A stretch of DNA of 64,000 nucleotides, from assembly GCA_011109175.1 (NCBI GenBank), contig RDEW01000013.1, forward strand, positions 783,221 through 847,220. The letters run 5' to 3'. The translations under genes and the position numbers were made by a program. The DNA is from Dicyema japonicum (taxonomy: Eukaryota > Dicyemida > Rhombozoa > Dicyemidae). Of this stretch, positions 11,376-24,500 are shown piece after piece. The stretch's first letter is position 1. Each line of letters opens with the position of its first letter. A model generated the notes under the pieces. That model had not been told where the DNA came from and did no database searches. It saw only the letters and a list, made by a program, of their open reading frames with translations.

Positions 11376-11599
11376 TTAATATCTAACCAATAATGTGGCT
11401 AACCATATTTTGTAATTCATTATTATTAATTGTGGTCATAAGTCAAGGAATATGATTAAAGGGGTAGAATACGATATTTTCAAGAGTAATGTTTAGACCC
11501 AAAATATGAAAAGTGATTTCACGCCGTTAAAGTAAAAGTTCCTCCTTTCTTGCAATTTTAGTTACATGTTTTGCATCCTGTTTTTTATGAGGATCCTAC
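11376..11599. other. Short intergenic stretch
   Basis: No gene or clear repeat seen between the thioesterase stop and the SINE. Confidence 0.4.
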
Positions 11600-11895
11600 G
11601 TGACCGGGATGGGCAGTGTCATAAGTGGTGGACAAAATCCAGATGGTTCCGAGTTCCAATCTGACTGCTATCCACTCCGGTTGAAGGTTCCACGCATCTA
11701 CGATGCTTCCAGGATTGACGAATGGAGGTTCTCAGTGCATCCAAAAGAAAAGAAGTTAAGAGTACTCTCAGCCTCATTCCTCGATTAACTAGCATAAGTG
11801 TCGTTCTACCTATGCGGGGGTCTAAGTAATACTACTCCTCGGGAAAAAGGCTGATCAAGAGACTGCTGAGCGAAGCTATCAATACTGTTTATTAT
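11600..11895 (+). repeat. SINE family 1, diverged copy
   Basis: Contains the shared core GGTTCCACGCATCTACGATG and CCTATGCGG, and a TTTATTATTATA tail. The tRNA-like head is recognisable (GAGTTCCAATCTGACTGCTA in place of the B-box) but decayed. Older than the copies at 2775 and 50279. Confidence 0.65.
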
Positions 11896-14820
11896 TATAA
11901 ACACGATTTTTGATAATCAGTTGGTTTGCGTACTGTTTTTTAGATAAAAAAGCAGGCGCCTCCAAAACTCACCAAACGACTTCGTTTAATGCTTTCGGCA
12001 TAGGGAATTGCCAGCACTCCCGCAAGTAAGTCGCTGTAGTCCAAAACCATTAATCCGCTTAACGTATATTCACTGGTATGGTACACAGATCTCCAGTCGC
12101 AGTGAGACTTGGACTGAATCAAATCGTCGTCAAGAGAAGTCCCAAATACTGAGCCAGAATTAAGCCAGTGTCCACTTTCAGGGGAAACCCTTGACAACAG
12201 ACAAGCTTGACAATGTTGGAGGACTCCGAATCTTTTCACAATTATTTTTGCAAAAAACATCGTACAATCTCCGTTGCAGGTTTGGTGCGAATAAGAAATC
12301 AGATCTCTCGTGTGACCGAATTCCTGATCTGGGTAGAAGTGTAGAATCTGTTGACCAGGGATTGCAGACTATCGGGTGAAGTTTATGGAGGCAGAAAAAC
12401 ATCAAGAGAGGATCGAATCATGAGCATACTAAATATGAAAAGCAGTGTAGCCTGTTTCCAAAATACTTCGCTTAAGGGACGTCACAAATGTGCTCGGCCG
12501 CCTCACGGAATCGAATATTTATACAGAAGAGTCGGGTCCGGAGAGAAAAATAAGTGGCCTTCCTGAGGTTATAAGAAATTCTCTGGAGTTTTGGGTACCT
12601 TTTTGGATGATGAATGTGATCGTACTAAGATCTCACTACGACTAACATTAAAAGTCCACATCCGTGCCTATGCGGAGACCAGATGGACTATTTTTTCCTA
12701 CACTCTCTCTCCTGCAGGAAGAGAGAAAGAGATTAAGCTGAAGAGAGCCAAATTATTCCAAACTATGTTCAGACGTATCGACCCTCCATTGACTTTACAT
12801 ACAGACAAAAAAATGAATTCTGTAATGGATATATCGAGAAGTTATGCTAAAAATTTGGTAGAACAATTAAAGGTCGTCGACGATGAAATCCTGGAATGGG
12901 AGGATGCGAGAAATGATGCATCAGAAATATTTTGCTAAAAGCAGAGAGGACGGAAAAAAGCGTAAATGGAAATACGTTGAAGATGCGTTTAAAACTGGCG
13001 GCATGGTTATATTAAGGTACAACATCTTATAGTTATTATGATCAACTGGATTAGCCATTAGCTTATCATTCCTGTTGTCATGACAGCAATCGTGCGGAAA
13101 GCATATCGAAATATAAATTTTTCGTTGTGGTGAATAATTGTTTTCAGGAAGGTGAGTAACATAGCCAAATTACCTATTTACGAATAATGATTAACGTGAA
13201 ACTTTTAACTACGTAAACGCAGGACACCTGACTTCTCCTACACAAGGAATTACGACCAATCATCAGTGACCATTCATCTAAGGCCCTATTTCCACGGACA
13301 ACTCTGTTAAAAACAACAGTAATGCTCAATGGAGTGCTCAAGTGATGACTCTGTCAAAGTCAGATATATGAGAATGGCTTGGGGAGGATAGCCGCTAATT
13401 ATGAAGGACTTCAATGTCCGTTTCGGCTACAAATTCTGTAGGCAATATAAAAACACAGTCAATAATACTCAAGAAGAGTACATCTGGAAGTTATCAACAA
13501 AAATCGAGCAGAAAGCAATTAACGTAGAAATTACAAATTTTGGAAAATGCAATTTTTAGAATTCGAATCTCCGAATTGAGATCGTCTATCCCACAAAATT
13601 AAAAAGACCTAGAAAAATCCTTACCAATCCTTGAAAAAAATGAAATTTTAATTGTAATAGAGAATAAATAGAGGAGTATCTACCTATATCAACAACAAGC
13701 CCCCAATTAACATGAACAATATTGCCGACATACGCCTACAATGCTTCCTTCACAACTCCTGTTCACATGAATAGTGACTGGCTACAGTCTATGAACTACA
13801 AAGTAATCATACTTAAAACACGTGACAAGACCAAGTTACTAATCGGGCATCTGAAATAATACGAGAAATTCTGCGCGATTTAAAAATTCCAGGAGAGGTA
13901 AAATCGAAAAATTAGCAACTTCAATCACTGAGGAAATTTAATAAAAGACAAAAAATTCAAAAATCAAAAAAAAATTCATAAAAAACGACATGTGTTAAAA
14001 CCTACACGTTTCTATAGAAATTTAATAGAAGAGTATGGCAATCCTGTTTTTCGATTTCTACTTTTTTAAGGAAATAGAAAAAAACACATTTACTATAAAT
14101 AAAAGTGTAACTAAATGAGAGGGAACTAGGATAAAAGATTTCAGGAGATCAAAAATCCAGGAAAAATACATAAAACTAGGAGAAACATTTTGAGAAAGAT
14201 AACTCCGAACTTTTTGGTTTATAAATTGTTTTTTCGGGTGGAAAGTTATGGATATTTCTAAAAAATAAGGAGTTTGAAAGCAATTCAGCAGGAGACGAAA
14301 TTACACGGAGTACAAAACTTCATTAATAATTATGGCGATTTTTGTCAATAGAGTCAAAAATTGATATGTTTTTTAAAATTGTTTAAAAATTATAAAAATG
14401 TAGTTTTTAATCAGAAATATTATGTTAATCAAAAGTTATAAAGTCAAAATTATTGGATAATGTCAAAAAAGGTCAATATTTAAGGACAGTCAGGACGATT
14501 CCGATCAGGATCCCAAGACCCGTCCGGATCATGCGGTTACATGACTGGCCTCTGCAATTGACGATGCGCTCACTTCCGACGACTAAAAAGCCTGGCTAAA
14601 ACTCCAAAGTTAAGCCCCACTTGGAATTCTATTTATTGACTCAATAGAAGATCAACGGAACACAGGAAAAAGTACGACACTTGGGAACTCCCTTTCCTCA
14701 AAAATGAAGAACATCAGGTTTTCCACATGTATTCTCTCACCAAAACGGAAGTCCTAAAACCAAAACATCTTGATGCCACTCCTACGGTTTCTTCGAATGA
14801 CCCATACAAACTTGGAGAGA
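11896..14820. other. No identified gene; several unrecognised ORFs
   Basis: Minus-strand ORFs at 11940-12260 (106 aa) and 12178-12405 (75 aa) and a plus-strand ORF at 12591-12938 (115 aa) overlap on opposite strands and match no family I know. At 12640-12690 a CCTATGCGGAG run recalls the SINE 1 body. The 25-mer GATGAATGTGATCGTACTAA plus GATCT at about 12607 recurs at about 17889. From 13000 to 14800 the sequence is strongly AT-rich with no coding signal. Confidence 0.35.
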
Positions 14821-14824
14821 GAGT

Positions 14825-16329
14825 AAATCGTTAACTATTTGAAGGCGACGTCCGAGCGGCGTTGCTCGTCATTGCCACGACCCCTGAGGTACTTGAACTA
14901 CTGAGACGAAAACATCCATGTCCCCCGGCAGACTACCGCCCATTCGTGCTTCCGGAAAATGTGCCAAGGACGGCCGTCATCGAAGGCGAAGTGCGACGTG
15001 GCATTTTGTCGTTTGTGGCGAGTAGCAGTAAGGTCTCGATGGCTTGCGGCAGGTCACATCAAGGATCTTACGGCAGGGGATGCTGCAGAAGCTGGCTGCA
15101 ACCTTGTCAAATCAATTATAAAACTGGTTATGCGTATTTTGAACGGACATATTCTTCCTTACGCAAGGGAGCTTCTATTCAGTGCACATCTACGGCCTTC
15201 GGGGTCCGCCACATCGCGATCGGCAACTGTTTCAGAAGACTGACAGCGAAAATCGCATGTCTATCCGAGAATATCTGAAAAATTTTCCCCCTCCAACTGG
15301 GGGTCGGTGTAAGGAACGAATGCGAGGCGCCAGTGCATGATGCGAGGTGTTTTTTTGGAAAGAAAAACGATCAAATCCACACATTGGGGTCAAGCTAGAC
15401 ATCTGCAACGCCGAAAAAGAACTGCGGAGCCATCTACTAACAAAGGAAGATGAACTCTCTAGAGTTACGAAGAAACTCTCCTTACTCGATGCTCATACAG
15501 CGTTTTTCCTTTTGAAGAATAGAATCGGCAACTCTTATGCTCTCTCCGTTATTCTTTGAGAAGCTCGTCGCTAATGGTGTGAAACTGGTTTGGATACGCC
15601 GAACGATCCTTCGCGGCAACGAGAATGAGATGAGATCTACTCCAAGAATATCTTCGACGTGCTAAAGTCTGAAACCAATCAGCATCATCTTGCACGCCTC
15701 GTGTCCGCCCCCAACCATGAAAGCAGAGCATGGCTAAATCCAGTCCTTTGTTACTCTCATGGAGACCCTTTTGGACGATAATTGTTTCGGATTGGGATCG
15801 CACAGCGCCCGGGAGTTGATGTATGTTTCGAACAACAAATGTCGTTATGGAGGGATCGTCGATGTCAAAGGGCTGCATCCGCTATCATGCAAAAGGAGTG
15901 CGGGCAGTGCACCCCATCACGCTGCTGAACAACATTGTGATTTGTGCTCTTAAAGCTGCAGGCTTCCCGGCAGTATTGAAGGTAGCAGGAATAGACCGCG
16001 GAGACGGGAAGAGTGGGTTAACAATCTTTCCGTTCACTGAGGAAAAATCGGCGCAGTCTGCTGGATCGGGACCCGATCAGGCCGAGAAAATTAAGATTAA
16101 AAAATATGGCGAAATTGGAATTAACTTTTGTTTTGTACAGGTTGCAATCGAGACGTCAGGAGCTGCGGGAAGTATCACAGCCTCTTTCCTGAAAGAAATC
16201 GGGGGGAAATTGGCCCATCGTAAGAAAGACGCCCGGGAAACGGTCTGGCTAAAGCAACGAATTAGGATTGCAGTTGTCCGCAGAAAAGCTTACCTCGTAG
16301 TTTCAGCAGCCGGCCCTCCGAATAAATAA
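14825..16329 (+). pseudogene. Family A retroelement, long degenerate copy (RT plus nuclease-like C-terminus)
   Basis: In order, with several frame changes: the N-terminal helix-rich segment (GDVRAALLVIATTPEV, LLRRKHPCPPADYRPF), RT fingers (EGEVRRGILSF, AAGHIKDLTAG, VRHIAIGNCFRRLTAKIA), a spacer (SLLDAHTAFFLLKNRIGNSY), a Cys/His segment (CRYGGIVDVKGLHPLSCK), the nuclease-like block (DRGDGK..LTIFPF), and the C-terminal block (VAIETSGAAGS, KEIGGKLAHRKKDARE, WLKQRIRIAVVRRKA). The same architecture occurs in RT-bearing mobile elements of sponges, cnidarians and molluscs. The catalytic YxDD is missing, so the copy is dead. Confidence 0.75.
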
Positions 16330-19300
16330 TATTTTATAGTCAAATGAAACGTGTTTTTTAAATCAATAAAGTCAATAATTTTATTGATTTTTAATTTTCG
16401 AGTTTTTGAATTAAACAATAGCGTTGGAACAATTATCATCGTCGACGCAGTTAGGACGGCAACTAACAAAGTTATATCTTGACCATAATAGAATGATTTA
16501 TGTGGAACATTAGAATATGCAAAGAAATTTTCTCGTCTCATCTGCCGAACATGGGTCGATAAATGCTTTTGTCGAATGCTATATCTGTTTAAGAGTTGAA
16601 CAGTAAAAGCACACGAGACTTGTTTGAGAGTATTGGTATATCCTGAATCACTTCAAACAAAAAATATTCACTCAGACCTTGGCGTTTCTGAAGGTTTTGT
16701 TGGTAACCACCCTTAGTAATTCAAAAATAAGTCTTGCCCTCCAATCAAATTAATCATCATCCGCTCCGTCTGCACATAGTCTAGCTCTGAACAGAGCTAT
16801 AAATAGACTTTAGACAAAACTAAAGGAAATGGAAAACAGAATTGTTGTAAACGTCCGGTGATTTCTACTTGTCTTCTGACTTGATTAACGTAGAATATGT
16901 CATTGATGTTCATAATAATTCTCTGAAAAACTCCAAAATATGAAATTAAATTGGTAAAAATACAATAAATTTGACAATTAGATAATTTCTTCATGATTAA
17001 AAGCTACACAATGAATTGATTAGTCAAGGATTTATTTGATAAAACTTTGATCAATCTTGCACGTTCAATAATGAAGAAATAACAATGTGAATAAATAAAT
17101 ATACACGACCACAAGAGGCAATGAGAACGTGTTTATTAAAATTTATTCTGCTGAGGTTAGCCATATAAAAATATAAATTTTAGCTAATATAATTAAATAA
17201 CTTATTTTTATTTGACTTCTTTTAACTTTATATTCATCGTGTTATTGGTTAAAAGTTTATTTATGGTCCAAGGTTTTTCCTCAGTTTAGCTACTTAATAA
17301 AAGATTTCCTGTCTTTTTTATCTTTTCTTTTATCTTTTCTCGTTCCACAAGACTACCGTCATGTTATTCATTTTCGTCAGTGTATATTAACAGTATTTGT
17401 AGAATTTGGTATATCTTCAAAGTCATACATGTCTTAGACGATTTGAATGTATAATTGAACAAGCTTATTATAGTTTATGTAAGTTTTAGAATCAAATAAG
17501 TAGTGTTTACTGTTGGTTGAGTTATTATTGCTTACCTAACAGTTTCGGTACTTTAGAACCTATAACGATAACTAACCAAAGATTTGTTTATTGTCTTTCG
17601 ATTTTTAGTATTGATTTTTAAACGATAGAACTGAAAAGATTCTATTAAGATGTAAAATAAGGTAGTCGGCCTATCCGATATGATGACGTCATTTTTAGCT
17701 ATAATGTCCTCATATATCTAAATTGAGAATACTCCACCCCGCATCAAAATATCCACGATGGGGTATCAACGAACGCGATTTGAACCCTTGGATTAACAGG
17801 TTTCTGAATAGTTCTTCACCGAACATCCATGCTAGTGAAAATTCGGATGAAATAGCGCGCCTTTGCATGGTAATAAATGGGTCTCTGTGATGAATGTGAT
17901 CGTACTAAGATCTGTGATGAATGTGATCATGCTTATATAAGACCTGGCAGGCAGTCATCACTTTCCCCTCTATGACCGCCTATTGACCGCTGGACAAATC
18001 AATTGGTTAACTGATCCGAATGTTGAGGTGGTGAATTAATTATGGTCTACTGTATCATAGTAATACTACACTAAATGGCTTCATTTAAAGGTGAGTTCGA
18101 CTTCTACTCACTTTTAACAGAACCGGGAGACATCAGAAAACAGGATTTCGAAATACTTAATGGTATTGTTGGGGGGTTTTATTGATACTGTTAATTGAAC
18201 CCTAACGGTTATTAACTTTAGAATTCGTCCAAACCGTTCATAAAACACGGAGTAATACCTGGTGACTAGTGATAACGGAAAACCGACAGTTTGTGCATTA
18301 AAAGAAGAGGTGGAGTTATCCATAGGGGAATTCGACCGCCGTGATGGAGGAGTAATCCTAACCACATTAAGAGCGTCTATGAAGGAAGAGGAATAAACCT
18401 TCCTTGCGTTATTCACCTTTTTTTGAAAGGATGGTAAACGAGATACTAAAGTCATTTAGGAGAGAACACTTTTTAGAAAAAATCTGCACACCTCCCATGT
18501 AGCTAATATGGGTATTTGTCGGAAATTACTTCCACTGATTATGTCCTAAAATTACTCCAAGACATGTCTGCACCAAGAGTTGTCCCCATCAAATGGATGT
18601 CGGTGATATGAATTATTGTTAAACAGCTGCCCATGTGACTAGATGATTTTCACTTTGAAGACATCACCCAGGAAACAGACGCTGTCAAACGTCTTCAACA
18701 GTGTTAGACACTACTGCCTTCTAGAGACATGTGCGAGTCGAAGTCATTTATAGATAAGGGGGAGGATGTGGGAATTTATATTCTTAGAGAGAGTACATAA
18801 CGACAAATCCGTTAAGTGGACTCCTGATATGGGTATCGAGATAGAGAATGATCATATCGTCCAGGGTGGATAAAATAACTCTACAAAAATTTTTCATTCA
18901 TATTCCTTGCTTAATCTTGACAGACTAGGAACGTATGAGGTCGACCACGACCATTTTTGAGGAATGTAGATATAAACAGATATAAATATAACCGAAAATG
19001 TTAACCCCCTTTATGACCAACAGGGGTGACATCAAAAACTGTCTCTTCCCACAATCAAAAGTCATATACCCATCACATGGTCCTTACGAACTAGGCAATA
19101 CCTGGGAAACGAGAGATGAGGTGAGTCAAAAAGTTCATGAATGAAACCAATGTTCACGTTTAGGCTTACCATAAGGGAACACAGTAACATAATTCGTTGC
19201 CAATCACACAAGTGAAGAGAAAAAAGTAAAATCCGTGAATCAAAAAGCCACATCATCTAGGTAGTAGGAGGGTTAGGAAGATGAACTGTTCTTTCATGAA

Positions 19301-19628
19301 ACTGAACCCTATCGCAACTGATTAAGAGTTTGGTGAACGACATATTGCTTCCAAAGGTATAGATTCGAAGTTGAAGCCGATGACTCCTTTGATAACATCC
19401 TGGATTTTGGATAACTTTTTTAAGAAGACCATGAATAGGTCATTGAACACAATACACTTGCATAAAGTCATGGAGGATTCCGTTGAGGAAACTTCAAGCC
19501 GTAGTCTACAGAATCCTGGAATCAGAGTCTAGCATCTTTTTTATAGGTTTGGAGAGACGTAATAAAATTAATATATTAAATTAACAATAATAATTTTAGT
19601 AATAAAAAATAAAAAATTTTGAATTTTG
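16330..19628. other. Long gene-poor stretch
   Basis: Mostly AT-rich. At about 17755-17820 the minus strand has GGGTTCAAATCGCG, a B-box-like run, with no matching tRNA structure. A minus-strand ORF at 18114-18455 (113 aa) and a smaller one at 19062-19256 are unrecognised. No splice-consistent gene seen. Confidence 0.35.
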
Positions 19629-22600
19629 ATGGATGTGGATTATTTTGCTTCTGGTTGATTTATTTATTTTTATTTTAAGGAGTCGATTTTGCGGATAATA
19701 GGGAAGATTATGATGAAATAACATCAGAAATTTGGCAGGAAGCTTGCTGGATTGTTATTAGCGCCTATTTCGAAGAGAAAGGGCTTGTTCGCCAGCAGCT
19801 CGACTCCTTTGATGAATTCATCCAAATGTCCGTTCAGCGAATCGTTGAGGAAACCCCACCAATCGAACTAAAAGCAGAATCAAAGCATAATCCCGACCAG
19901 GATGAGACACAAGTACTAATAGTGAATAACTAAGATTAAATACATTATAAAATTCGGCCAAATTTACCTTTCACGGCCAACACATTGGGAAAAGGAGGGA
20001 AATGCTGTCCAAATGTTGCCAAACGAGGCCCGACTGCGTAATCTGACCTATTCAGCCCCCATCTACGTGGACATCATCAAAACGTGCTTTCAGGACGACG
20101 TGGAGATAAGCAGTAGCACCCACACAAAAGTCTTCATCGGCCGTGTCCCTATAATGTTACGAAGTGCTTATTGTCTGCTTAACAACCTCTCTGCACGTGA
20201 TTTGATTGAGCTGAAGGAGTGTCCCCTGGACCCTGGGGGCTATTTCATTGTGAATGGTTCGAGAAGGTGATCATAGCCCAGGAAAAGATGGCTTCCAATA
20301 ACGGTGAGAGTCTTTTTTACTAAAGTTTACGTTTTCCACAGAAGGATTCAAAGTACAGCTACAAGGCTGAGGTGCGGTGTGCTATGGAGAACTCAAGTCG
20401 ACCTACGTCAACTCTGTGGGTTAATATGCTGGCACGTGGCGGACAGGGGACCAAGAAGAGTGTCATTGGACAGAGGATCGTCGCTACATTGCCCTACATT
20501 AAGCAGGAGATCCCAATATGGTGGTTTCCGTGCTCTAGGATTTGTCTCTGATCGTGACATCCTCGAACACATCATCTACGATTTTGATGATCCCGAAATG
20601 ATGGAGATGGTAATTCTGTTATTTACCACAGCTCAAACCATCTTTGGACGAAGCATTTGTTATCCAACATCAAAGTGTAGCTCTCAACTTTATTGGACAC
20701 GTGGGGCCCATCCAGGGGTCACTAAGGAGAAGAGGATCAAATACGCACGTGAGATATTACAGAAGGAAGTGCTTCCACACGCGGGGATCTCTGATTTTTG
20801 TGAAACAAAAAAGGCTTACTTTTTGGGGTTTTCATGATTCCGTAATTTTAGATATATTGTCCACAGACTGTTGATGTGTGCCTGGGGAGACGATTGTGTG
20901 ATGACAGGGACCACATGGCTACAAAGACTAGACATGGCCGGTCCCCTCCTGGCTTTTCTATTTCGCGATTATTCCGTAATCTTGTCAAGGAAGTGAGAAT
21001 GTACGCCCAGAAGATCATTGACGGTGGAAAGGACTTTAACGTTGAATTGTCTGTCAGAACACGTGTCATCACTGACGGATTGCGCTATTCTCTGGCCACA
21101 GGCAATTGGGGGGATCAGAAGAAGGCCCACATGTCTAGAGCTGGAGTATCACAGGTCACGTGTCATATGTAATATCCTCAGGTTCTGAACAGACTGACAT
21201 ACGTTTCGACTCTCTCCCATTTACGAAGACTGAACTCTCCTATTGGGAGAGATGGCAAACTGGCCGACCACGACAACTCCATAACACGCAGTGGGGATAT
21301 CTCTGTCCAGCGGAGACTCCAGAGGGACCGCCGTTGGATTGGTGAAGAACCTGGCTTTAATGGCTTACATTTCTGTGGATCTCAGCCGTATCCCATTTTG
21401 GAGTTCCTGGAGGAATGGGGAATGGAGAACTTGGAGGAAGTTTCCTCACCAACTATTGTGGGAAGGTTGATAATGTTATTTAGGCAGTACCACTAAAATA
21501 TTTGTGAATGGATGCTGGGTAGGTATTCACCGTGATCCTGAACAGTTAATGGTGATTTTGCGGAAACTTAGGAGACAGACAGGAGACGTGGTTGTTTCTG
21601 AGGTAGAAGTTGTCTAATTCCAGGTTTCCATACTACGGGACATTGAGGATCGGGAGATCAAGATCTTTTGTGACGCTGGGAGAGCCTGTCGTCCTCTCTT
21701 GATTGTAGAGAACCAAAAACTGTTGTTGAAAATGCGTCACGTGGAAGGACTGAAACGTCAGTATGATCCCATCGGGTAGTTATATAATGTGACTTAGATG
21801 GCGGGATTTGGTCTCCGAGGGCGTGGTGGAGTACATAGACTCGATTGAGGAACAGATGACAATGATAGCCATGCATCCGATGATCTCTCTGAAGTAAGTT
21901 CTTACTGTTCGACCTACACTCACTGTGAGGTCCACCCGTCCATGATATTGGGAGTCTGTGCTTCATTGATCCCCTTCCCTGACCACAATCAATCTCCACG
22001 AAACACCTATCAGGCTGCCATGGGGAAACAGGCCATGGGGGTCTATGTCACCAACTTTCATGTTCGAATGGACTCACTGTCCTTCTGTCTATACTACCCA
22101 CAAAAACCGCTTACTACGACAAGGGCCATGGAATTCCTTAAATTCCGTGAACTCCCATCTGGTAAGCTTTTGGTTTACGTTAGGGATCAACACAATCGTG
22201 GCTATAGCCGCATATACTGGATATAATCAAGAGGACTCCATTATTATGAACCAATCAGCCGTGGATAGAGACTCTTTAGGTATTATCATGCTTTTTTACT
22301 TCAGAGCTGTGTTTTACCGTTGTTACAGAGATCAAGAGACTAAGAGACCTCCGTATGAGGAGGACTTTTTCGAAAAGCCCAACAGGAAGGAAGTGGTTGG
22401 GATGAGACATGCCTTGTATGATAAACTTGACGAGGATGGAGTCATTGCTCCCGGACACGTGTCTCTGGTGATGACGTCATCATTGGGAAGACCTGTCTCT
22501 CAATGAGAGTGAGGACGAGAAGGAAGGGGAAGTAAAAAAGTACACAAAGAGGGATGTGTCTACGTTTTTAAGGAAAACTGAGAATGGGATCGTTGACCAG

Positions 22601-23511
22601 GTAATACTGTACTTAGTTAGGTGATGATGACTGTGAGTCAGGAGGGCTACAAGTTCTGCAAAGTGAGGGTGAGACCTGCAAGATCCCGCAGATTGGTGAC
22701 AAGTTTGCTTCCCGTCACGGCAGAAAGGGACATGCGGAATTCTTTACCGACAGGAGGTTTTTGTGATTCCCGATTAAAGGATCTTCCATTTACTGGGGAG
22801 GAATAACTCCGGACCTGATAATAAATCCTCACGCTATTCCCAGTCGTATGACCATTGGACACCTGATTGAATGTCTTTTGGGCAAGTTGTCTGCATGCAA
22901 GGGTGAGATTGGGGATGCCACTCCTTTCAACGACACAATCAACGTGCAGAAGATATCAAACATGTTGAAGGACTATGGGTACCATTTGCGTGGGAATGAG
23001 GTATTGGTTTTGTTGAGGGTAGGTTATGTACTGTGGGTTTACTGGGAGGAAGATTAACACTCAGATTTTCATAGGTCCCACATATTATCAGAGGTTGAAA
23101 CACATGGTGGATGATAAAATTCATGCCAGAGCACGTGGTCCTGTTCAAATATTGACGAGACAACCACTGGAGGGGCGATCACGGTGATTGGTTGTGATTA
23201 TGTAAGTGACGGTGGTCTCCGGTTTGGAGAGATGGAGAGGGACTGTCAGATCTCCCATGGAGCCTCCCAGTTTTTGCGTGAACGACTGTTTGAAGTGTCT
23301 GATCCCTACTATGTGGTTGTGTGTAACCACTGTGGGTTCATTGCCATATTCTCAAAGTCAAAGAAGTCATTGGAGTGCAAGGCCTGCAAGAATAAGACAC
23401 AGGTTGTGTGATTTGTTATGTTAGATGTCCCTTGTTGGGATTCCATATGCCTGTAAGTTGTTGTTTCAGGAGTTGATGTCAATGTCTATTGCCCCGAGGA
23501 TGTTTGTATAA
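19629..23511 (+). CDS. POLR2B: RNA polymerase II second-largest subunit, RPB2
   Basis: Catalytic core subunit of nuclear RNA polymerase II. Starts [18 protein letters not shown]. Nearly every RPB2 block follows in order: [33 protein letters not shown], the lobe ([16 protein letters not shown]), fork ([12 protein letters not shown]), [38 protein letters not shown]-like, [17 protein letters not shown] (hybrid-binding/active-site region), [24 protein letters not shown], the clamp ([19 protein letters not shown]) and the C-terminal zinc site CNHC/CKAC ending [11 protein letters not shown]. Sixteen GT-AG introns of 20-27 nt, e.g. 19654-19679, 19913-19934, 20304-20325, 20610-20631, 21603-21623, 22162-22183, 22601-22620, 22757-22779, 23184-23206, 23403-23424. 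About a dozen single-base frame breaks remain after splicing (e.g. near 20258, 20340, 20517, 20697, 20928, 20975, 21262, 21890, 22455), so the copy is either miscalled in assembly or decaying. Confidence 0.93.
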
Positions 23512-23786
23512 TTATCGATTTTCTTTTAATGTGATTTTCTTGTGTATATCCTTAATGTTTATATTATATCTGCTATAAGTGTAGCTGTAAATTGTCAGTT
23601 GCCTTTATAACAATGTGACTGGTGATCATTGTTGGAACTTTTTCAACCATCACTATGACTTTTATACAGATTTGTTAATTTTACTTTTATTTGTATATTG
23701 GTGAGCTGAAATCATATCATACATAGGTCATTAAAAATCGCACATCTAAATAATGAAAACATTGATAAATAAATGAATCAAGTCGA

Positions 23787-24035
23787 TTGTTTTTACCGCA
23801 TGTTTATAATGCTTCACTCTTTAAGTTAAAAGGATATTATCGACTGAAGAAACTATCTACTCAACACATGAATAATATATCGTTTGGAGTTGTAAATGCA
23901 AATAATAATATTAAATCATTGCTTAGTCGTTTAGGAATCAATACTCCAGGGACGATGGCCTTATTTAATAAAGGGAAAAAAGTAAAAGAATATTATGGTG
24001 GACTTTATGTCAAGAAAAGGGTTACGAGATTTTAA
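23787..24035 (+). CDS. Possible thioredoxin-fold C-terminal fragment
   Basis: The frame opens at TTG with no in-frame ATG before HMNNIS, so this may be a last exon rather than a whole gene. It reads NNISFGVVNANNNIKSLLSR, then LGINTPGTMALFNKGKKVKE and YYGG. The order Asp/Asn-rich strand, helix, I-x-TPGT, LFNKGKKV, EYYG is that of the second half of a thioredoxin fold (the cis-Pro loop followed by the F.(N/D)GK hairpin). No CxxC is seen upstream. It lies 276 bp after the RPB2 stop on the same strand. The assignment is tentative. Confidence 0.3.
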   Translation: MFLPHVYNASLFKLKGYYRLKKLSTQHMNNISFGVVNANNNIKSLLSRLGINTPGTMALFNKGKKVKEYYGGLYVKKRVTRF

Positions 24036-24188
24036 AAACATGAAATCTTCCCTTGAAAACATAACAGGCAGTGTTTAGTTGGATAGATTCAACTATTAGG
24101 TTTTGGAGTTGGGTTACTGGTTTTTTGGTATTAAATTGGAGATTTAATTTCTTGCAAAAATGTGTCGATATAATTTTTTTAAGTCATA

Positions 24189-24500
24189 TTAAACGGAGAC
24201 TATCTTGTGATCACTGTCGATAGTTGCCCCTCTTTTAGACCTCGAGGCAAGTAGGAGTGATTTTTTTAACTCGATAATGTAATCAATATGGTTGCAAATG
24301 TTTGCGGGGTGTTGGAATCCATCATTACATAGGAACAGATTAAATGGTCGGTAAAATTCTGCCAAGATAGTTCCCAGAATTTTTCCGATTCCTCTTCTGT
24401 GCTGGCCTTTCATTTCCTTTACGAGTTTCCACTTTCGCATTTTTGTCCCGTCAATGAACAATAAGTATGAAATGAGGTCTGTTAATGTCCTTCCCAATTT
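24189..24500 (-). pseudogene. LINE endonuclease (APE) C-terminal fragment
   Basis: The minus-strand ORF ends SKRGATIDSDHKIVSV, which fits the final strand of the APE-type endonuclease of non-LTR elements (RGA..DSDHxLV). HIDYIIELKK before it fits the DYIL strand. Most of the rest of the domain is not readable in one frame. Confidence 0.5.

Noticed and set aside
11940-12938. Protein genes in ORFs of 75-115 codons
   Set aside because: They overlap on opposite strands, match no known family, and no tiny-intron splice solution joins them to conserved sequence.
17755-17820. tRNA gene on the minus strand (GGGTTCAAATCG)
   Set aside because: No pairing acceptor or D-arm; only a B-box-like run.
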